64,000 nt of DNA from Hermatobates lingyangjiaoensis (GCA_026182355.1 JAPFBL010000364.1:248001-312000), one strand, 5' to 3'; numbered from the stretch's first letter, positions 1-12,417 are shown. The notes: generated by a model not told the origin, from the sequence alone. Numbers and translations: made by a program.

Positions 1-419
1 AAATCAGCTGTACAGATTTAAAAAAAAATAATTTGAATAGTTTTTTTTTACTTTTTATTAAAATGCCATTACGGATTCGTACTATTTAAACAATCCTGAT
101 TTTAGTCAATGATCGGTCGATCAATGATCAATGATGATTGTGATCGGGATTGTAATCAATCAATACTGATGTGATAGCAGTATTTGACATCACAACTATT
201 ATTCAGGTTTAGAATTTCGAAAAAGTAAGACAGAAATTTTAAGTACATTTCCAAAGTTAATTTAATGGTGGACTATTTTAAGGAAACATAAAATAGTGTA
301 TTTTACAAATTATTTAAAATGTTCTTTAACTAAAATAGCCATACAATTTATTCTATTTTCAATTCCGTTTTTAAATAATTTTGTGGTAGTTTAGTAAATT
401 TGCATCTACATATATAAAT

Positions 420-620
420 AAATGAAAGGTTTTGTCTGTACATTGCTTAGAACTGACTCATTTCAAGTTATCTGTACGTTTTATACATTAGAGAAACCGA
501 ATGCACCTTTAGAAAACATTCTGTCTATTTGTGTCCAAAGATTTTGTGGCAAGGAAACCCAACCAGCATAAGTGATAGCGAGCTGAAACTTTGACAGTGA
601 ATCTGCGTATACCTAACTTA
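420..620 (+). repeat. dispersed repeat X, copy 1
   Basis: This block matches 51365-51560 on the same strand and 33780-33965 inverted. Shared words include CATTGCTTAGAACTGACTCA and a TTCTGTCTGTTTGTCC-like segment. Copies differ by substitutions and small indels, so it is an old interspersed repeat. No coding potential or termini recognised, so the class is unknown. Confidence 0.6.
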
Positions 621-989
621 AAAGCTAAGATGATTTGAATGAATTGATAATTCAATGCAGAAGCGAAGGTACAGACTTTTAAACTGTATTTGGCTTGCTA
701 CACATGTATCTAACAATACCAGACACCTAAAAATACCTGTATATTTTTAAAATAAATATATTTTTTTTCTCTAATGGATCAAACGTAAAGATATTTTTAT
801 ATGAGTCAGTCCTAAGCAATGTAGGGACAAAACCTGTTCGTATATACAGGTATTTTTAAGTGTCTCATATTGTAGCAAGTAGGTATTATCAGTTAATTGT
901 TTGCGGTTATCATAATTTACTCGCTTTAAAATAGTGAGTCCTACCTACTCGCGTACAAAATAACAAGTATGTCGAATAAAATCTGTTTT

Positions 990-1415
990 GAACTCAGTAT
1001 CTAAAGCTGCAAAACATAAAAAGAAACTCCAGATCTAATGACAGTTGTGGACTGCCCTAATAATGATATTTTCTACTATTCTATAATTTCTAACAATATT
1101 TTGGAATACTAAGTATCATGGATGAATTTTTGTAAAATACCCTTCAAAAACGGACACTTGCTAGTTCTTTACTGCCCACTAAATAATTATGTCTAGAATA
1201 AAATCAATTTTCAGCTCCGTATCCAAAGTTGCAAAACATAAAAAGAAACTCCAGATCTAATGACAGTTATGGACTGCCCTAATAAGGATATTTTCTACTA
1301 TTCTATAATTTCTAACAATATTTTGGAATTCGACAAATCATCTATGAATTGTTGTAAAAATACACTTAAAAGACGGGCACTTTTGCTAGTTGTTTATAAA
1401 ACTGTATTCCGTTTT
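990..1415 (+). repeat. two-copy ~220-bp tandem duplication (repeat W)
   Basis: Two direct copies lie about 220 bp apart (around 1000 and 1220). Both contain AAAAAGAAACTCCAGATCTA followed by the same stretch ending near TTTGGAAT. Related inverted pieces occur at 33270-33340 and 51255-51345, next to repeat X each time, so W and X probably belong to one larger dispersed element. The short open frame at 1260-1457 lies inside it and is not a gene. Confidence 0.65.
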
Positions 1416-2059
1416 ATTTTATTTCGTGTATTTCTGACTATTTTAATAGTTTTATGATTTGACTGGCATTAGTCAAGAGTGAATGGGGAAGTATGGTATG
1501 GTCAGGTTAGGAATGAAGTGAAGATTAAATCAGTTGGGAGGATGGTGGTTAGTTTGTGGACCACTTTCCCACCAATCATTTCACCTGTCTTCAAGAATCT
1601 CAGTTTATTTATCAGCAGAATGGCCTACCATCTCTTATGGGCTACACCTTTTCCTCTGTCTTCATTCTTTCTGAGTGGACTTTTTCATTGAGCTGAATAC
1701 CAGTAAAACTTGAAGTTATAAAAACGTACATACGCATTTCTGATTATAAGATTCTCAAGTTAGGCTTTTATCACTTCAAAGCAATGAAACAGACTGCTTA
1801 CGTCAGGGCTGGCTTTAATTGACCTAAAGTTAATTAAGTAAATTGGCTGGCTTAAAAGTAAAGTAAGCACTGAATGGGGGGTATCAAGTGACAGGCGGAA
1901 GGGAGGGAGGAATCAATTTGCGGAAGCAGTAATAAAGGCGGTTGGGTAGTCATATGATACCAGTGTTTACGAGATTTGATCAAAAAGCAAAAACACTTTT
2001 TGAATTTCCCGCACTCTTATTCTCATTCATATGTTCACAGTTTTGACTACATAGTAATA
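1416..2059. other. non-coding, nothing recognised
   Basis: Unique-looking intronic or intergenic sequence. A 70-codon open frame at 1479-1691 matches nothing I recognise. Confidence 0.5.
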
Positions 2060-2775
2060 CTAGACCACCCATGACCCTTTGTGTCACTCAGATATTATAG
2101 CAATAGTTATTGAAATAAATACACTAAACAGATTGACAGGCATAATTTTAATTGTTGCTTCTTGTTATTAACACACGTAAACAGAATCTTATACGGCGCA
2201 AGCTTTTGATATAGTATTCTTAACATGATTCAAGATATATACACAGTAAGTATATTTAGCAAAATAAAAATCATTTAAAAGTCAAAAGAGATCAGTTAAT
2301 TTATGACAAACAAATAAAACATCTATTCAAGTTATATACACAATCAAATATATTTAAAACAAAATTTGTAAATTGAAATATTCAATTTATTTACCCAACA
2401 TAAAATAACATTAATGAAAGGAATGTGTCTTTATAATATTACCTTAGAACATTTGTATTTTATCTGACAGTTGTGTTCAAGTTTGTTTCTACAATGATTC
2501 ATTTTTAACCTCTAATTTAAGAGTTTATTGTATATTATAGGCTATCCTGACCTCCTGTATTATTAATAGGATTTCTCCTATGAGAAATATTATTAAATAA
2601 TATTCTAGAAAGTCGAGGCGAGTACGCTAGCCACTGGGCTACCCTGACCCCGTAATATGATTTCTTTTTATGTAGTATAACTACAACAAAGCCAATCTCA
2701 ACAAAAGTAAAGATTATAATAATTTCAGGTCTCTATCTCCACGGAAAATGGGTGAACAAACAAACTCACGAACTT
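2060..2775 (-). repeat. dispersed repeat Y, copy 1
   Basis: Roughly 700-bp repeat found inverted at 12418-13092 and 63131-63738. It runs from a segment containing GACCCTTTGTGTCACTCA to a segment containing TCTCTATCTCCACGGAAAAT, and the right end abuts a TA-rich run. Internally (2615-2652) it carries a piece resembling the tRNA-like head of the local SINEs (GCCACTGGGCTACCCTGACC), so it may be a composite. No protein coding. Confidence 0.7.
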
Positions 2776-2879
2776 TATATATATATAGAGTGTGTGCATA
2801 TATATAAACTTTATATATATAGATAGTACGTGTTGTTTTTAATTGTGAGACACAAAGGTCACACTTGTGTTTGCGTTAC

Positions 2880-3229
2880 TTTTGGAGTAACTTATACCTC
2901 TTAGAAAGATCTTTTTTTTCTCAAGTTGACTCATCGGACTACACTGTCAACATTTCAAGAGCTCTTGACCACTTAATATCAATTTTACACAATAATTAAT
3001 TCAAACTTTCAGCTCCATTTTTTTTGAACAGTATAAAATCGCTAAGCACGCAAAAACGCGTCTGACCTCGTTAACTTGGTCTAGCCTCTCACATAAAAAC
3101 TACACACACTTTATAGTCAAAACTGTGAAAGCATGATCGTAACGAATGTACCAACACAACAACAACAACATTTCAAAATTGAAACAGACCGCGCGAAATT
3201 CAAAAATTGTTTTTACTTTTTGATCGCAC
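2880..3229 (-). mobile_element. partial copy of the TGATCAA-TIR MITE
   Basis: This stretch aligns to the inverted sequence of the complete element at 49871-50426 (shared GTCAACATTTCAAGAGCT, CAACACAACAACAACA and a terminal TTTTTGATCGCAC). Only one terminal inverted repeat is clear, ending at 3229, so the copy is truncated. Non-autonomous, no transposase. Confidence 0.65.
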
Positions 3230-5285
3230 TTCGTTCGTTGACACTGTCTGAAGTATTTCTGTAGTTACTACTACCAACTGAAGCAGTCAGAGGGTACAGA
3301 AGGCAGCATGAGTAATATAAATGAATCCTAAATGTAAATTTCGTTCAGCACATTTATATAATTTATATAATTGATCTAATAGGTAGTAATGGTCGCATTA
3401 CCTCCTTCTTTTCTATTTGGGTCCTGAATAATTGTAGATATTAAAGTTTTTAAAACGAGAATATCCGCTCAAATCCTGTGGCAAACCAACTTCTTTACAA
3501 ATTACCCAACATTTAGGAGTCCTGCATTTCCTGTTTCAGTTCCTCTGTTTTGTTCATTAGTTAACAGGCATTCCATTGCATCAGAAATAATTGATTTCCT
3601 GTGTACCCACTTTTAAAGCGTTTGTCTCTTTTTTTTTTGTACCCTTTTGATCCCTCCAATTTGTCCTCATTTTATCCACTTTTTTTCATATCTTCCACTA
3701 GTTTTACTGCACAATTCCTGCTTGACACCACTGTTTTGTTCTGTTTAAGTTATTAACAATTCATTTTCTTAAAATGATATTTTCGAAGGTGTGTCATGCC
3801 GAAATCGATTGGACAAGCCAACCGCATTGTACGAGGTATAACAGTTTGTTCTGTTTCCAATAAAAATGAAAGAATATGATTTGATATTACTATTCTCGGT
3901 ATAATCCCACTTTTCTTCAATACTCCCAGTTTATTTAGCAACAAATCCTTCACAAGTGCAGGAATATATGTAATAATGAAGTTTCTTTTACTATTATAGA
4001 AATTGTAATAAAACAATGCATATCATGTACAACCAACTACAGGTTATTCTGTTAGTCTGAGAAAGAATATTCCTTATTTATCTTCCAAAAAAGAAATTAC
4101 CTGATTAGTTAGTTACACCATTATAGTAAAAAAAAATTGAAGTTATTAAAAATTTATATAATTTTTTTTTTTAAATAATTTGGAGTTTAGTATGACACAG
4201 ATTAGAAGAGATGAAGTTTGAAAAGATGTAAGAAAATGTCAACTTGGGGAAAATCGTCATTTCTGTTTTAATAGGGCTCTCCCAGAAGCTTATTAGCTTC
4301 AAACCTTTCTCTTGAGGAAAAAAAATAAAAGGTTGTTTTTTTTTTTTGACTTAAGAGGGTTTATGTTTGAGAATTCATTAAAAAAAAGAGAAAAAGAAAA
4401 AAAAAGGTAATTTCATAGTGCTCTGAAGTAAGAACTGTTCAAGGAGTGAGTGACTCACATTTCAATTAAATATTGAATTACAAAATAATATTAGTTTCAT
4501 TTTGTTTAATTTCTCTAATAATTTTTTTTTTAATCCAATTGAATTTTAAAACATTTTTTTCGTTCATTTAAAGAAAAATATTAAGGGATGGTAATCATGT
4601 AGTTGATTGTCCAGGATTGATAAATCTGTATAATAGCCTCCTTGAGATTTGTCATAAACATTTACAATGTTGGTTAATCGTAAAGAAATTTTTCCAAAAA
4701 TTACTTTAATGCTTCAAAATATAGAACTTTTGGTGTAACTTGATATCAAAAAATAGTGGTTGATAAGCTTGGATGAAAAATTGAATGGATGGATCCAATC
4801 AGGCAACGCATCCAATAAAAATCGCAAAGAAATTGGCACTAATTTGTATGATCTAGAGGAGTCAAAATACCTCCTTAAAAGTTTTACGTTTCATAACTCA
4901 GTCAAGTATCTTTGTAATCTTTGTTTTATCAGTGATCACATACACTTTCCCTCTTAATCTAGTGTGTATTCTTCCCTCCCTCATCATCATCAAAAGATCA
5001 TAGCATCCCTTAAACCAAAATCTACCCCTTTATCATGATTTTATTATTTCAACTTCTCCTCAAAGGTTTTAGCTACTTTCTCTGAACTTTATAATTCCTT
5101 TTTTTTCTGCACTGTGAATGCCAGGAAAGATTCATCTATTACTACTATACTCACATCTATCTTATTTATAGTCAGTTGTACCACAGACTCTCATTCTTGG
5201 GTAAGTACATCTCTGTTTCCTTATTTAAATTTGTACCTTTTATGTTATACTGTAGATAACTCTTTTGATATCATTGTATTTTTTT
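3230..5285. other. non-coding, nothing recognised
   Basis: AT-rich with several A and T runs. The open frames at 3753-4016 and 4760-4957 are short and have no recognisable protein motif. No RNA gene or repeat termini seen. Confidence 0.5.
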
Positions 5286-5290
5286 AGTTT

Positions 5291-5329
5291 AAGCCTGAAA
5301 AAGAATACGTGTTCGAAACGCGTTGTTTA
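5291..5329 (+). ncRNA. hammerhead-like motif, family G (relic)
   Basis: CTGAAAA, one A, the self-complementary GAATACGTGTTC, then GAAA, CGCG, UU. The following GUUU pairs with AAGC before the core. G8 of the core is A here, so activity is doubtful. Related GAAACGCG relics lie near 42345, 48500 and 60290; the last has the intact CTGAAGA but has lost GAAA. Confidence 0.4.
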
Positions 5330-6659
5330 CGTTATTAGACTTCTATATGTGGAGAATATTTCATTAACTTTTTTACCCTATAATGAGTAAATACCACTTG
5401 ATATCTGATTGCAGTATCGTAGAAGATGACAGAATATCCTGATCAGTCAGTTTATTGCTTTCAGAATCATCGGCCTGTTAATCCCTCTCATGGACTTTCC
5501 AAATATCTATGAAAGGCTTATTTTATTAAAAAATAAAAAAAAGGAACCTGAGATACTCGGCACAACAGTACAAATTACCCAGACTAGTTAAATTTATTAA
5601 GGAGGGCAGGTCAGAAGAAACCACCACCGAAAGTGATTTTTTCACATTACAGACTAATGTACCTATTGAAAACATATGCTGTCCTGTCCACTTATGTAGC
5701 TGTTCCTCTATACACCTCTGCATGATGCAGTCATGCAGTGACTCATTGACGCTGCAATGTGTAGCACATAAATCAGTAGTAGCAAGCCTCTAGTCTGTTT
5801 CAATGTTTAAGTTAGTGTTTTACTCGGTATGATACTTAAGCCTTCTAGTCAGTGATTGGATTCGGAAGAGGTTCTCTTTTATATAAACTCACTAAGAATG
5901 GGTTCCCACATTATTCCGAGATCTTCACATAACTAGAAGTCGCCTCTTCGAATTTCGACTAGTTAATTATTGTTACTTATTCTGAACTCTGCAAATTGGT
6001 GATAGTGTGCATATAATAAAATAAAATCATTGCATCTGATTTACATTAACAATATATTTCCTTAGAAAATAATAATGTAGAAAATAAAGAGCACTGTACT
6101 TTTGCAGGTTCTTTATTCAAGATATTTTATTTTAAGAAATTTCAAATAACCATTTGATTGTAATCATATTTCTTCACCTTTTTGTATTTTATTCACAAAT
6201 CATCAGTACTGTGGTTTTCCTTAGCCATGATTTTACAAAAGGTATGTGTATATATGTCTCAAATGAGAGACGATGAAGGCCACTTGTTATTAAATTTGCC
6301 ATGTTTTCTTATATCTGAATACGAGTTCATTCTGGAAAAGCTATTTTCCTAATAGTAACACTATTGCTTCAGCAGAACTGATTGTAATAGTGTTGGTAAT
6401 TGCTTTGGCTTTTTGTATACTTCGAGTAATTACAGATTTTCTAACATAAAATAAGAAATTCTTTCATTTTTTTCCTTTTTATCACTTTTCATAGGTGTCT
6501 GACATTCAATTAAGAACGGGTTCGCTGAACGTCTTGTGATATTTCAAGACCCCTGTGCAAACCCCTTGAATCCCGTATTATTTCTGGTATATATTTAGAG
6601 CTACGTTTTCTAGATCGATAGGGAGAAATCACATTTCTGTGTACAGTTCCATGACTTTA
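5330..6659. other. non-coding, nothing recognised
   Basis: AT-rich sequence without repeats or frames that I can interpret. Confidence 0.5.
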
Positions 6660-6982
6660 GTTTTTTTTTTATTGTTTAAACCGATCCCCTAGCGGGTGAT
6701 AACGTCAGCTGATTACCGGATTTTTGTTTGATCGGTGATTCTACAGATTCTACATTGGGAGTCCTAAATTTTGCCTAACTCAAGTGCATTTCGAGTAGGG
6801 ATCTTTAACAAATACTTGACATGGTACTGGCTTGTGACTGATGGCTTAACGTCCTCTTCGAGGGACGACATACTCAGATTTATTCACCTTCCGCGTTAAT
6901 AAATCGAGGGCCAGTTGGAGATTGAACCCCGGACTACCAGCCCAGAGGCGAGTATGTTAACCACTGAGCTAATCTGTCCCGC
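6660..6982 (-). mobile_element. tRNA-derived SINE, near full length
   Basis: On the minus strand it begins with a tRNA-like head: an A-box-like GCTCAGTGGTTAACATACTC, then a B-box-like GGGGTTCAATCTCC. A body follows, shared with the other copies (GTCGTCCCTCGAAGAGGACG and TAGGACTCCCAATGTAGAAT), then a tail ending in an A run (T run at 6661-6670 on plus). Seven further copies lie in the window. Confidence 0.85.
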
Positions 6983-7739
6983 TATGGCTTTTGTTGGTGC
7001 AGATGCAGATACTCCTGTTATAACATCTGGTTCTGCGCATTGTACACTTTCTTCAGGCTTGAGTTATGTGCAGTAATAATAACTTATTAAAGACCGTATA
7101 TAAGATTTTGTAAGTCAGAGCTAGTCTTGCAAAGCGCTCCACTTTATTCTACGTGTCCCGATCTGAGAGACAATTAATCTTTGTATTAATTCTACAGCTT
7201 GCTTATCTATGTGCTTATTCACCTTAACCTTTTTTCCCATAATTTCACTCCAAGGTGAGAAGTTTTCTTAGTCCGGTTTAACGATGACATATTTATATTT
7301 CATCCTGAAAGATGGAACGAGGCCGGAAAAGAGAGAAAACCTAATCACCAAGTACAGCAAAGAATTCTTTTCTTTTATCAATAACCTTCCAATATATGAA
7401 TTGTAGATACAATTAAATTACATAAATAGTGTAAGATATAAACCTATGTAAATTATATATCTCATAAATAATTATACATATATAAGTACATGATGTAATG
7501 ATTAGAATAGCTCTTATAATGAACTAATGTAGTTCAAATATATTTATAGTAAGAGTAAATCTGTAATCAGAATGGGAACAGGCTACAAAAAAATTAACTC
7601 CCTCATGGTAGGGTTACTACCCGTGAGGAACACATAAAACAAAATTATATTTCATATTGAAGTACATTATGATTTGTTTGAAAGGACATTTTTTGTGTAA
7701 TTTCCACTTCATTTGAGTTCGCTCAAATGTCTACCCTAT

Positions 7740-7990
7740 TTAACACTATTTTTCTTTTTTTTTTATCGAGGTTTGGTCTAGCTTCAAAAATACAACATCT
7801 TTAAGCCGACATTTTGTCTATATTTGTAGACATCTTCAGGGCTACATCATTACAGAATTTAATTACAATAACATGAACCTAATTATATTACATTATAATA
7901 TAATATAATTAAGCCAAAAACGTCGGCTTAAAGGTGTTGTATTTTTGAAGCTAGACCAAACCTCGATAAAAAAAAAGAAAAATAGTGTTA
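7740..7990. mobile_element. small hairpin element, family D-like
   Basis: Inverted arms at about 7741-7815 and 7915-7990 flank a ~100-bp centre. A degenerate family-D ribozyme-like motif (minus strand, about 7812-7850) keeps CTGAAGA and the GCC/GGC closing pairs but has AAAA instead of GAAA. Flanks are not TA tracts here. Confidence 0.6.
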
Positions 7991-10030
7991 AATATATGTG
8001 ATCGAGATAAGGAAAACATTCAGTTAAAATATTTAAGCTATTGTTAAGGAATACTTCCATATCACTACTTATTATCGAGATTACTAATTGGTCAGTACTG
8101 AAAAGCTTCGATTCCTGGATTCTTTTGATTTCACATGTTATCTGATCAACAAAGGTGTTAAATAGACTACATTTAGTCGCCGAGCCTTTATGATGCCCTT
8201 GTCAACTCTGATTTCATTTGGAAACGTATGTTTTTAAAGTTAATTTTTATGATGTCTGTGTGTGTGTGTGTTTTCCACACGGGTGGTATCCCTGTCATGA
8301 GGGAGTTTATTTATAAGTAATTATAAATATTTATAATTATATATTTATCAATAATTTATGTAGCTTGTTCCTCACTTTGTACTACATGCAATTTACTTCT
8401 TGTGACTATACAGATTATTTCTAAGCTTATACTAAGTTTTTACACAACTATAGTATTGGTACATTCTAGCGTCACTATGATTATGTTAAAGTTTAAATCT
8501 GTTTAGGATATACATAATTATATACACTAAATATAAAAAAAAATTATACACTAAATAAATATAATTATAATTATATTATTATATATGTTTGATTTTTTTT
8601 TGCATAGGTACACAAAATTCAGTTTTCTATAAAAATTGTGTCTATTAATCTAAGGAATTAAGCTGAATTTCACTTACCATTAATACTTTATATAACTATT
8701 TTATTGTGTATGCGTGTGCTTACGTTACATGTGAGAGGGTGGCTGGGTTGGTGAATGACTATACAACTAGATTTTCTGGACGCGGTACTCCTGACACTGT
8801 TTGAGAATCACAATGGAATCAAACACAATAATAGTTTTAACAGTATGAGGTTTAAATTTGTTTCGTAAACTTGTTTAAAAAAAATTGTATTATATAATAC
8901 ATTTTTTTATAAAATTGCCAATTGTAAGAATTTAAAATTTTGTATATATTAGATACTTAAAATTAGTATGTTATGATAAATTTAGATGACAAAATATGGT
9001 GTTAAACACAGGAAGCTCAACTTTTTAATTGATGACTAATAAGCTACCAAACCAACATATAACGTTTACAATCCCTACAGTCGAAAATCATTAGGGAACT
9101 ATCATATTTACCTTTCTATGTCCCCAACAAAATCATGCACCAAGACCTCAAAGTCCCATCTGTTCAGAACTTTGCGATAAAAAGATACAAATTATTGCAC
9201 AACAGATTACTAACGTAGCCCAACCCACTTACGCATTCCCTTCACTCACCTGTAATATCTTCAAATCCGCGTAGGCGTTTAAAAAGAAAGTGGCCCCGAA
9301 CTTGACTTAAGGTGGGAGAATTTATTTTTAATTCTTCTTTCTTTTTAATTCTATTATTTGTAAAGTAATATATTACTGACTATTTTTTTTAATATTTTTT
9401 TTATATCGTCATAAACTCGAATTAACATGTATTCCAATTTTCAACTGTGTGCAAATATTTTAAACAAGACGCCATTATTTTAAACAAGACATTAGAGTTT
9501 TATAATTATATAGATTTCAAATTGTACAGTTCTTCCAAGTCGTTTTGAATAAATATGAATACAAAAAAGAATTGTTGAAGCAAAATTCAAATAAATTACG
9601 CATTATTGATATACTACAAGTTTACAAACTGCAGTTGTGGGGCAGGGGTCAAGTAGTGTGACGTCACGTCCTGCTCCAGAGGTCAAGCGTTTCTATGGAA
9701 ATGACGCCATTATTAATGGTTCACAGTTAAGCCCCATATTGGGGTTGCGTATTTTATTTATCACTTGTTGCATTCTGCAAGAATGAGCCCGTCAATTATT
9801 AATTAAAACCTACTGCCGTAATATCCTTCTATATCACACTGTAAAACGCCTGCTGTGTTCACCGATAAATAATAGTGAATTAACATTTAATTAAATACAA
9901 TTGGTACATAAAATAAAAAAAGAAGATATTTATGTCCAATGTTATTTCTTTATTAGTAAATTTATTGCATACAACATTAGCTGAAGTATCATAAAAAAAA
10001 TTATTAAACAAACGTTAATTTGTGTGTATG
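7991..10030. other. non-coding, nothing recognised
   Basis: AT-rich DNA with a short TG run near 8260. No interpretable open frame. Confidence 0.5.
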
Positions 10031-10034
10031 ATGA

Positions 10035-10243
10035 AGCTATATATATGTAGTTCAATATAGACAAAGAAACATAGAGAAATCAAAAGACGGTCTCCAACCG
10101 TCTCTGAACCAGTGCGCTTGGTTTCTCTCCTGAAGACTGTTCAAACCGAAAATTAGAGACTGTAAGTGTGTTCTTTTGATTTCTCTATGTTTCTTTGTCT
10201 ATATTGAACTATATTTGTCCGTTTTGGATCGTATTTCCAACGA

Positions 10244-10250
<7 letters not shown>
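10035..10250. mobile_element. TA-flanked hairpin element, family E
   Basis: The left arm begins just after a short TA tract (10039-10048) with TAGTTCAATATAGACAAAG. The right arm is its inverse, ending near 10210 and continuing into a ~36-bp tail (about 10211-10248) absent from the left arm, before a (TA)n tract. Related to the family-E hairpin at 38440-38710, which has the tail on the left. Confidence 0.75.
10124..10160 (+). ncRNA. hammerhead-like motif, family E
   Basis: CTGAAGA followed by a degenerate stem II, GAAA, then AT-TA and GAGA. GAGA pairs with TCTC immediately before the core. The copy at 38624 has a better stem II. Confidence 0.5.
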
Positions 10251-10283
<33 letters not shown>

Positions 10284-10284
10284 A

Positions 10285-10461
10285 TTTTGGGAGCAGACCT
10301 TCAATCAAACATGTTTTATTAAAAATTATGCCAATTTTAACTTTTGTTCTTTTCCGAGTTAATTTTTCAAGTTTTCTCACTATGGATTTCCACCTTTCTG
10401 GTAAAAAATAAAGTAATTCACCAAAAGATTTATTCTTGACTTCCATTTTGTTAACTAACAA
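10285..10461 (-). pseudogene. PLE ORF N-terminal fragment (family C, left arm)
   Basis: The open frame starts with MEV at 10446, or from an upstream in-frame TTG at 10461. It encodes a basic segment (SFGELLYFLPERWKSIVRKL), then IGIIFNKT and CLIEGLLPKYTYI, where it enters the TA microsatellite and reads as YIYIYI. The same architecture recurs in families F and H, so this is the start of the PLE polyprotein, cut off before the reverse transcriptase. Not a functional gene. Confidence 0.7.
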
Positions 10462-10502
10462 GTTTTAACTATAACAAACAAATTAACCTTACATACAAAT
10501 TA

Positions 10503-10542
10503 CATACGACGTTTCGGTCAGCTCTGACCATCTTCAGGCACT
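10503..10542 (-). ncRNA. hammerhead-like motif, family C (left arm)
   Basis: Inverse copy of the motif at 10733-10770, identical in the core. Confidence 0.65.
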
Positions 10543-10732
10543 AATAACAATTCATAACAGAACTCAAATACAAAAATAAGAACTATCTAAATTATTAACA
10601 CAATTATTAACATCCTAACAGAATAAGAAATATCATGTAGATATTTCTTATTCTGTTAGGATGTTAATAATTGTGTTAATAATTTAGATAGTTCTTATTT
10701 TTGTATTTGAGTTCTGTTATGAATTATTATTA

Positions 10733-10770
10733 GTGCCTGAAGATGGTCAGAGCTGACCGAAACGTCGTAT
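10733..10770 (+). ncRNA. hammerhead-like motif, family C (right arm)
   Basis: CTGAAGA (10737-10743), an unpaired T, stem II GGTCA/TGACC with loop GAGC, GAAA (10759-10762), CG, then UC as the predicted cleavage dinucleotide (10765-10766). GUAU after it can pair with GUGC before the core (4 bp with wobbles). All classical core positions are present except for the extra base before stem II. Confidence 0.7.
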
Positions 10771-10827
10771 GTAATTTGTATGTAAGGTTAATTTGTTTGT
10801 TATAGTTAAAACTTGTTAGTTAACAAA

Positions 10828-10965
10828 ATGGAAGTCAAGAATAAATCTTTTGGTGAATTACTTTATTTTTTACCAGAAAGGTGGAAATCCATAGTGAGAA
10901 AACTTGAAAAATTAACTCGGAAAAGAACAAAAGTTAAAATTGGCATAATTTTTAATAAAACATAT
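10828..10965 (+). pseudogene. PLE ORF N-terminal fragment (family C, right arm)
   Basis: Same peptide start as the left arm (MEVKNKSFGELLYFLPERWK), but it enters the TA tract directly after IIFNKT and so lacks the CLIEGLLPKYT tail. Confidence 0.7.
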
Positions 10966-10975
10966 ATATATATAT

Positions 10976-11078
10976 ATATATACTTCTACCTTTTTTCGAC
11001 CACAAAAAATAACAGTAAACAGCAGAGGTAAGTGAAGTGTTTGTTTGTGTAGACCAACCCTCAATGACCTCTGCTGTT

Positions 11079-11090
<12 letters not shown>
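10976..11090. repeat. small hairpin between TA tracts
   Basis: CAGTAAACAGCAGAGG near 11012 is repeated inverted near 11067-11082 around a ~40-bp loop, with TA tracts on both sides. Part of the loop recurs at 11942-11956. The left side has ~28 extra bases before the arm, the same one-sided pattern as the larger hairpins. Confidence 0.6.
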
Positions 11091-11111
<21 letters not shown>

Positions 11112-11115
<4 letters not shown>

Positions 11116-11345
11116 GATTTCACATAAACACGTGAAACAACAATCAATGATCAAACCACAACAAGAAATGGCTCCTCCCAAGGAAGAAACACTCTTCCCT
11201 CCCACTCTTCTCAACTCCTCACCAGATGTTTTCTGCATCTAGTGTTCAGTTGGGTTTTTGACTCTGACGAAGACCGCTTGTTACGGTTGAAAGATCTTAG
11301 TCTTGTTTTCCCATTTCTTGTTGTGGTTTGATCATTGATATATAT
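11112..11345. mobile_element. TA-flanked hairpin element, family A
   Basis: The left arm (from about 11112) starts with the ~36-bp tail containing TTTCACATAAACACGTGAAA; the right arm ends at TGGTTTGATCATTGA next to (TA)n without it. Flanks of the central region are inverted copies; the middle differs. Confidence 0.75.
11260..11302 (+). ncRNA. hammerhead-like motif, family A
   Basis: GACT, core CTGACGA (11264-11270), unpaired A, stem II GACCG/CGGTT with loop CTTGTTA, GAAA (11289-11292), GATC, UU, then AGTC, which pairs perfectly with the GACT before the core. Further copies lie at 12209-12251(-), 12288-12330(+), 14625-14667(+), 15601-15643(+), 17830-17872(-), 17896-17938(+), 21339-21381(+), 50990-51031(-) and 61194-61236(-). 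Confidence 0.65.
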
Positions 11346-11356
11346 ATATATATATA

Positions 11357-11953
11357 GAACAAATTCAATAATATATCAACCGTTGGATAGAATAGGTGTC
11401 TAATGTAATCAGGATTCGGTCAATTTTCCAGGATCAAAATCAAACTCTCAATGCCGACGTTTCGGTTTTATTTAAAACCTTTTTCATAGGCCTACAAACA
11501 AAGGATGACAAGAAATCATATATAAACATCAACACATAACTAACATCAAAATGGAATATTACAGTTGTGAAAAAACAAATATATATTTATACAAGTAGAA
11601 GTAATAGAAAAGCAATAAACATTTTTATGAACTTATAGAAGTCAGAATTTTTGAATTAGAAAAATGATGAAATTTACATTATATAAAATGAAGTAACAAT
11701 AGATAGTTAGTGAACTAACATCTTAACTGGTCAAAAACTTGGACCAGACTGATTACAATTACATGTAAAACGAACACTGTTCACTCAAAGAACACAAAAA
11801 GGAACTAAAGAAATTAAATTTCACTAAAATCAACTTAACACTCCTGAATAAATAGTGTTCAAATTGGTAATGCCACTTCTATGATTAACTGTTAATCATT
11901 AACTGTTTCTGTTAACAGTTAATCATATAACTTCACATTTCAGTGAAGTGTTT

Positions 11954-11956
<3 letters not shown>
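11357..11956 (-). mobile_element. single-arm terminal-repeat element, family C-prime
   Basis: It begins after (TA)n with a ~38-bp tail (AATATATCAACCGTTGG) followed by the block containing GCCGACGTTTCGGTTTTA, shared with 17098-17372, 22745 and 62410. No opposite arm is visible. The 3' portion to the next TA tract at 11957 is not otherwise recognised. The core motif in this family is degenerate. Confidence 0.55.
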
Positions 11957-11992
<36 letters not shown>

Positions 11993-12177
11993 TATTGGTC
12001 ATTAGTGATGACCAATAGGCTGAGTAGCCAAGAGAGGCCAGGTGACTGGTTGGGCTGTCTAGTATAGTCAACCAATCGCATGCGGTGTTTAGTGCTTCTT
12101 CTATCAATGTCTCCGAAGAAATCAAGAAGAACGTCTCCATGCAAATATATATATATATATATAATATATATATATAT
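11957..12177. repeat. (TA)n tracts around a 145-bp unknown insert
   Basis: (TA)n at about 11957-11990 and 12144-12178. Between them is a GC-richer sequence of unknown origin with a short inverted repeat at its left end (TATTGGTCATTAGTGATGACC). Confidence 0.6.
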
Positions 12178-12402
12178 GATCAAAACATAATATGAAATGG
12201 GAAGATAAGACTAAGATCTTTCAACCGTAACAAGAGGTCTTCGTCAGAGTCAAAAATCCAACTGAAAAAACCCTCAGTTGGGTTTTTGACTCTGACGAAG
12301 ACCGCTTGTTACGGTTGAAAGATCTTAGTCTTGTTTTCCCATTTCATATTGTGGTTTGATCATTGATTGTTATTTCACATGTTTATGTGAAATCTTTATA
12401 TA
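12178..12402. mobile_element. TA-flanked hairpin element, family A
   Basis: The left arm begins at the TA tract with GATCAAAACATAATATGAAA and has no tail; the right arm continues past GATCATTGA into the tail (about 12365-12398). Both arms carry the family-A core (12209-12251 minus, 12288-12330 plus). Loop at about 12252-12287. Confidence 0.8.
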
Positions 12403-12417
12403 TATGTAATATATACA

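Larger units (their letters stand above)
10280..10975. mobile_element. PLE terminal-repeat hairpin, family C, in (TA)n
   Basis: Two near-identical inverted arms (about 10311-10630 and 10640-10965) lie between (TA)n tracts. From the centre outward each arm holds a non-coding segment, a hammerhead-like motif and the start of a PLE ORF. The left arm extends ~31 bp further (10280-10310) than the right before meeting (TA)n. The two arms read divergently outward. Confidence 0.85.
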